Shown here: positions 6,657 to 8,798 of the stretch, in pieces | Numbering within the stretch: position 1 is the stretch's first letter | Layout: each line of letters begins with the position of its first letter | Notes under the pieces: model-generated | Seen by the model: the letters and a program-made list of their open reading frames with translations, nothing else | Databases searched by the model: none | What the model was told of the DNA's origin: nothing | Assembly (NCBI GenBank): GCA_002308635.1 | Contig: DBWG01000083.1 | Location: 1 to 8,798, forward strand | DNA: 8,798 bases | Direction: 5' to 3' | Origin: Ruminococcaceae bacterium UBA1244 | GTDB lineage: Bacteria > Bacillota > Clostridia > Oscillospirales > Acutalibacteraceae | Translations under genes and position numbers: made by a program

Positions 6657-7588
6657 TGCTTTGCACCTCCCGTAAGAGGATCGCTCTTTGTAAGGCGTGA
6701 GATATACGGGGTGAGAATATTCATCAGCAGTATCGAGAAGGACACGCCCTCCGGCAGATTGCCCCAGAAGCGTATCAGGACGGTAATAAGTCCGCACCCG
6801 ATGCCGAAAACTATCTGACCCGGCTTTGTGTCGGGTGTGGTCGAATAATCCGTCGCCATGAACAGCGCTCCTAAAAGAAGTCCTCCCGAAAGCACCTGAT
6901 AAAGCGGGTCTTTTCCGCAGGCAAGGGACATGAGCGCAACTATTCCTATGAACATGACGGGTGTGTGCCAGGTTATAACACGTCTTATAAGAAGGTATAT
7001 GCCTCCTGCAAGCAGTGCAAGTGCGCAGGTCTCGCCCAGACAGCCGGAATGATTTCCCAAAAACAGCGTAAGATAATCTGGCTTGGCTTCGCTGAGATCC
7101 TTTGCCGCCGCAGCAAGCGGAGTAGCCGATGAAACAGCATCGGCGCCGTTTATTTCGGGAGCCGTCCATGCAGTCATAGAGCCTGAGAATGCAGCCATAA
7201 GAGCTATTCTCGCTGTTATAGCCGGATTTGCAAAGTTCTGTCCGATACCTCCGAAAAGCTGCTTTACAACGACTATCGCAAAAAGACATCCCAAAACTGC
7301 CTGCCATATCGGGATTGTGACCGGCAGGTTGAACGCAAGAAGTATTCCCGTAACAACTGCCGAGAGGTCTGTTATCGTTACATCCTTTTTGCACAGCTTC
7401 TCAAACAAAAACTCGAACACAACGCAGGATGCCGCACAGACTCCGATAACAAGAAGGCTTCTCCAGCCGAATATTATTGCAGAGGCGATGACAGCCGGCG
7501 CAAGGGCTATTATCACATCAAGCATTATGTTCTGTGTTGTGCGTCTGCCGTAAAAATGAGGCGATACAGACGATATGAGCTTACCCAT
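6653..7588 (-). CDS. rnfD: Rnf complex subunit D, covalent-FMN membrane protein
   Basis: RnfD (NqrB homologue) is a multi-helix membrane subunit with covalent FMN that passes electrons within the Rnf pump. The 311-residue product opens with MGKLISSVSPHFYGRRTTQN, a typical RnfD beginning with SPH, and has about ten hydrophobic segments. The flavinylation motif SSATPLA at 153-159 points to T156 as the FMN site. The NPAITAR stretch near 121-127 and the DYSTTPDTKPGQ loop near 247-258 are also family-like. The start at 7588 follows AGGAGG by 9 nt and overlaps the rnfC stop by 8 nt. A longer in-frame start at 7639 would add a lysine-rich leader lying entirely within rnfC, and is rejected. Length is at the short end for the family. 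Confidence 0.95.
   Translation of the reverse strand: MGKLISSVSPHFYGRRTTQNIMLDVIIALAPAVIASAIIFGWRSLLVIGVCAASCVVFEFLFEKLCKKDVTITDLSAVVTGILLAFNLPVTIPIWQAVLGCLFAIVVVKQLFGGIGQNFANPAITARIALMAAFSGSMTAWTAPEINGADAVSSATPLAAAAKDLSEAKPDYLTLFLGNHSGCLGETCALALLAGGIYLLIRRVITWHTPVMFIGIVALMSLACGKDPLYQVLSGGLLLGALFMATDYSTTPDTKPGQIVFGIGCGLITVLIRFWGNLPEGVSFSILLMNILTPYISRLTKSDPLTGGAKQ
6665..6671 (-). promoter_or_regulatory. rnfG ribosome binding site for a GTG start
   Basis: GGGAGGT inside the end of rnfD, 8 nt before the GTG at 6656. It decides the rnfG start and implies re-initiation at the GTGA overlap. Confidence 0.8.
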
Positions 7589-8798
7589 TTTTTCCAGCCT
7601 CCTGTTTTTCTTTTGCTTCTTTTTCAGACTTGGAAGCACGGTACTCCTTGAGAAGGAGCTTTCCTAACTTGTTCATCTGAACAAGCGGTCTTCGTGCGGG
7701 ACACACATAAGAACAGCATCCGCATTCCATGCAGATATCCACACACAGCCTTTCGAGAGCTTCGGCATCAGCAAGTTTGACTGCCTTTGATATCTCCTTC
7801 GGGTTGAGCCTGAACGGACAATGACCGACACACGAACCGCAGCCGATACAAGCCGTTGTTTTCGGGGGCTTTGCATCCTTTTCGTTCATTGCGATAACTG
7901 CGTTGGTAGTTTTTAGTACCGGCTCGTCGCCTGACGGAACAGCTATGCCCATCATCGGACCGCCGTAGAGTATCTTTGCGGCATTGCATTTCAGACCGCC
8001 TGCCGTTTCTATCAGGTCGTTTATTGAAGTGCCTACGGGCACTATGACATTCTTCGGCTCCTTTACAGCCGAACCGTCAACGGTAACGCACTTTTCGATC
8101 AGCGGTATGCCTGTTTCAAGATATTCCGCAATAAAAGCAAGTGTCGTGACGTTTGTGACGATAACGCCGACATCTATCGGCAGCTTTCCTCTCGGCACGA
8201 TCTTCCCTGTTGTATTGTAGATAAGCACCTTTTCTCCGCCCTGAGGATACATCGAGGGCAGTACACGCACCTTTACGCCTTCGGTCTTTGCCGCAAGCTC
8301 CTTCATTATATCAATGGCTTCACGCTTGTTGTTTTCTATGCCGATAATGAACTGCTTTGCGCCCATATATTTTTTTATGGCTTCGATGCCCCTGAATACA
8401 TATTCGCTCTTGTCTATCATGGTTCTTGTGTCCGATGTGATATACGGCTCACATTCGGCGGCATTTATAACAACTGTCCTGATCTTTGTAAGATCCTTGA
8501 CGCTGAGCTTGACAAAGCTCGGAAAGCCCGCACCGCCGAGTCCGACAACACCGCTTTTCTTTACTGCCTGAACAAAGCTTTCAAAATCATCCACCACCGG
8601 TGTTGAAAGATGCTCATAAAGCTCGTTCCTGCCGTCCGATTCGATCGTGACGCACGGGATCCTCGAACCGTTGAAGCCTGTTCTTTCCTCTATTTTTTTG
8701 ACTGTTCCGGATATGCTTGCGTGGATATCCGACGAAAAAAAGCCGTCGGCCTCTCCGATAAGCTGACCCGCTCCAACGTGGTCGCCTACCTTGACAAC
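7581..8798 (-). CDS. rnfC: Rnf complex subunit C, NADH/FMN and Fe-S (5' end missing)
   Basis: RnfC is the peripheral cytoplasmic subunit where NAD+ is reduced. The frame is open to the right window edge, giving 405 visible residues; roughly 30-40 N-terminal ones are missing. The first visible part (VGDHVGAGQLIGEADGFFSSDIHAS and onwards) is the lipoyl/barrel-sandwich-like N-terminal domain. Then come the glycine-rich GVVGLGGAGFP loop and ECEPYITSD, both characteristic of the flavin/NADH-binding fold shared with the 51-kDa subunit of complex I. An SLBB-like region follows, then two 4Fe-4S motifs, CIGCGSCVGHCP and CMECGCCSYVCP, and a lysine/glutamate-rich tail. A GTG at 8597 lies in mid-gene and is not the start. 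The stop overlaps the rnfD start. It is the first gene in the clostridial rnfCDGEAB order; the promoter is outside the window. Confidence 0.96.
   Translation of the reverse strand, partial: VVKVGDHVGAGQLIGEADGFFSSDIHASISGTVKKIEERTGFNGSRIPCVTIESDGRNELYEHLSTPVVDDFESFVQAVKKSGVVGLGGAGFPSFVKLSVKDLTKIRTVVINAAECEPYITSDTRTMIDKSEYVFRGIEAIKKYMGAKQFIIGIENNKREAIDIMKELAAKTEGVKVRVLPSMYPQGGEKVLIYNTTGKIVPRGKLPIDVGVIVTNVTTLAFIAEYLETGIPLIEKCVTVDGSAVKEPKNVIVPVGTSINDLIETAGGLKCNAAKILYGGPMMGIAVPSGDEPVLKTTNAVIAMNEKDAKPPKTTACIGCGSCVGHCPFRLNPKEISKAVKLADAEALERLCVDICMECGCCSYVCPARRPLVQMNKLGKLLLKEYRASKSEKEAKEKQEAGKNG
7598..7603 (-). promoter_or_regulatory. rnfD ribosome binding site
   Basis: AGGAGG within the last codons of rnfC, 9 nt before the ATG at 7588. 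It selects this start over the upstream in-frame codon at 7639. Confidence 0.8.

Noticed and set aside
6657..7394. Long minus-strand open frame running into rnfG from upstream
   Set aside because: It lies in a different frame across rnfD, has a Cys/Arg/Ser-rich composition unlike a folded membrane protein, and has no ribosome binding site at its far end. The rnfG GTG at 6656 has a good one.
7083..7553. Plus-strand open frame opposite rnfD
   Set aside because: It is an antisense shadow of a well-supported gene, Ala/Ile/Thr-rich as expected from the complement of membrane codons, with no ribosome binding site recognised.
8595..8597. GTG as the start of rnfC
   Set aside because: The frame stays open to the window edge and the upstream 67 codons encode conserved RnfC N-terminal sequence, so the true start lies outside the window.

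Overview
The window looks like chromosomal DNA of an anaerobic Clostridia-class Firmicute. The evidence is the clostridial Rnf gene order, strong AGGAGG-type ribosome binding sites, a consensus housekeeping promoter and compact operons. Base and codon use suggest a gut Oscillospiraceae/Ruminococcus-like organism, but that genus-level guess is an inference. All nine genes lie on the minus strand, so transcription runs from the right end to the left. No RNA genes, insertion sequences, CRISPR arrays or pseudogenes were seen.

Region 1 (8798 down to about 3974) is an rnfCDGEAB operon. It encodes the membrane-bound ferredoxin:NAD+ oxidoreductase (Rnf complex), which couples electron transfer from reduced ferredoxin to NAD+ with Na+ or H+ export. 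rnfC is cut by the window edge and lacks its first few dozen codons. The other five genes appear complete. Genes C to A overlap by 4 to 14 nt, and rnfA and rnfB are 15 nt apart. The expected landmarks are present: RnfC's glycine-rich flavin/nucleotide loop and two 4Fe-4S motifs, flavinylation threonines in RnfD and RnfG, paired intramembrane cysteines in RnfE and RnfA, and many cysteine clusters in RnfB. A hairpin plus T-tract terminator follows rnfB. Its promoter lies outside the window.

Region 2 (about 3918 down to 44) is a separate three-gene operon. It has a TTGACA-17-TAAAAT promoter, an inverted repeat at the predicted transcription start, and a strong terminator at the end. The genes encode (i) an unrecognised protein with two membrane segments and a coiled-coil tail, (ii) a membrane-anchored protein fusing a solute-binding-protein-like domain to a von Willebrand A domain with an intact MIDAS motif, and (iii) a TelA-family (toxic anion resistance) cytoplasmic protein. 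This resembles the pairing of a small membrane protein with a TelA homologue in Bacillus (xpaC-yaaN), with an exported sensor/adhesin-like protein inserted between them. A plausible but unproven model is an envelope-spanning stress module: an outside binding/VWA protein, a membrane coiled-coil partner and TelA inside. This is the least-described part of the window.

Several start codons were set from ribosome binding sites rather than the longest open frame: telA at 1246, the small membrane protein at 3826, rnfD at 7588 and rnfG at a GTG at 6656.
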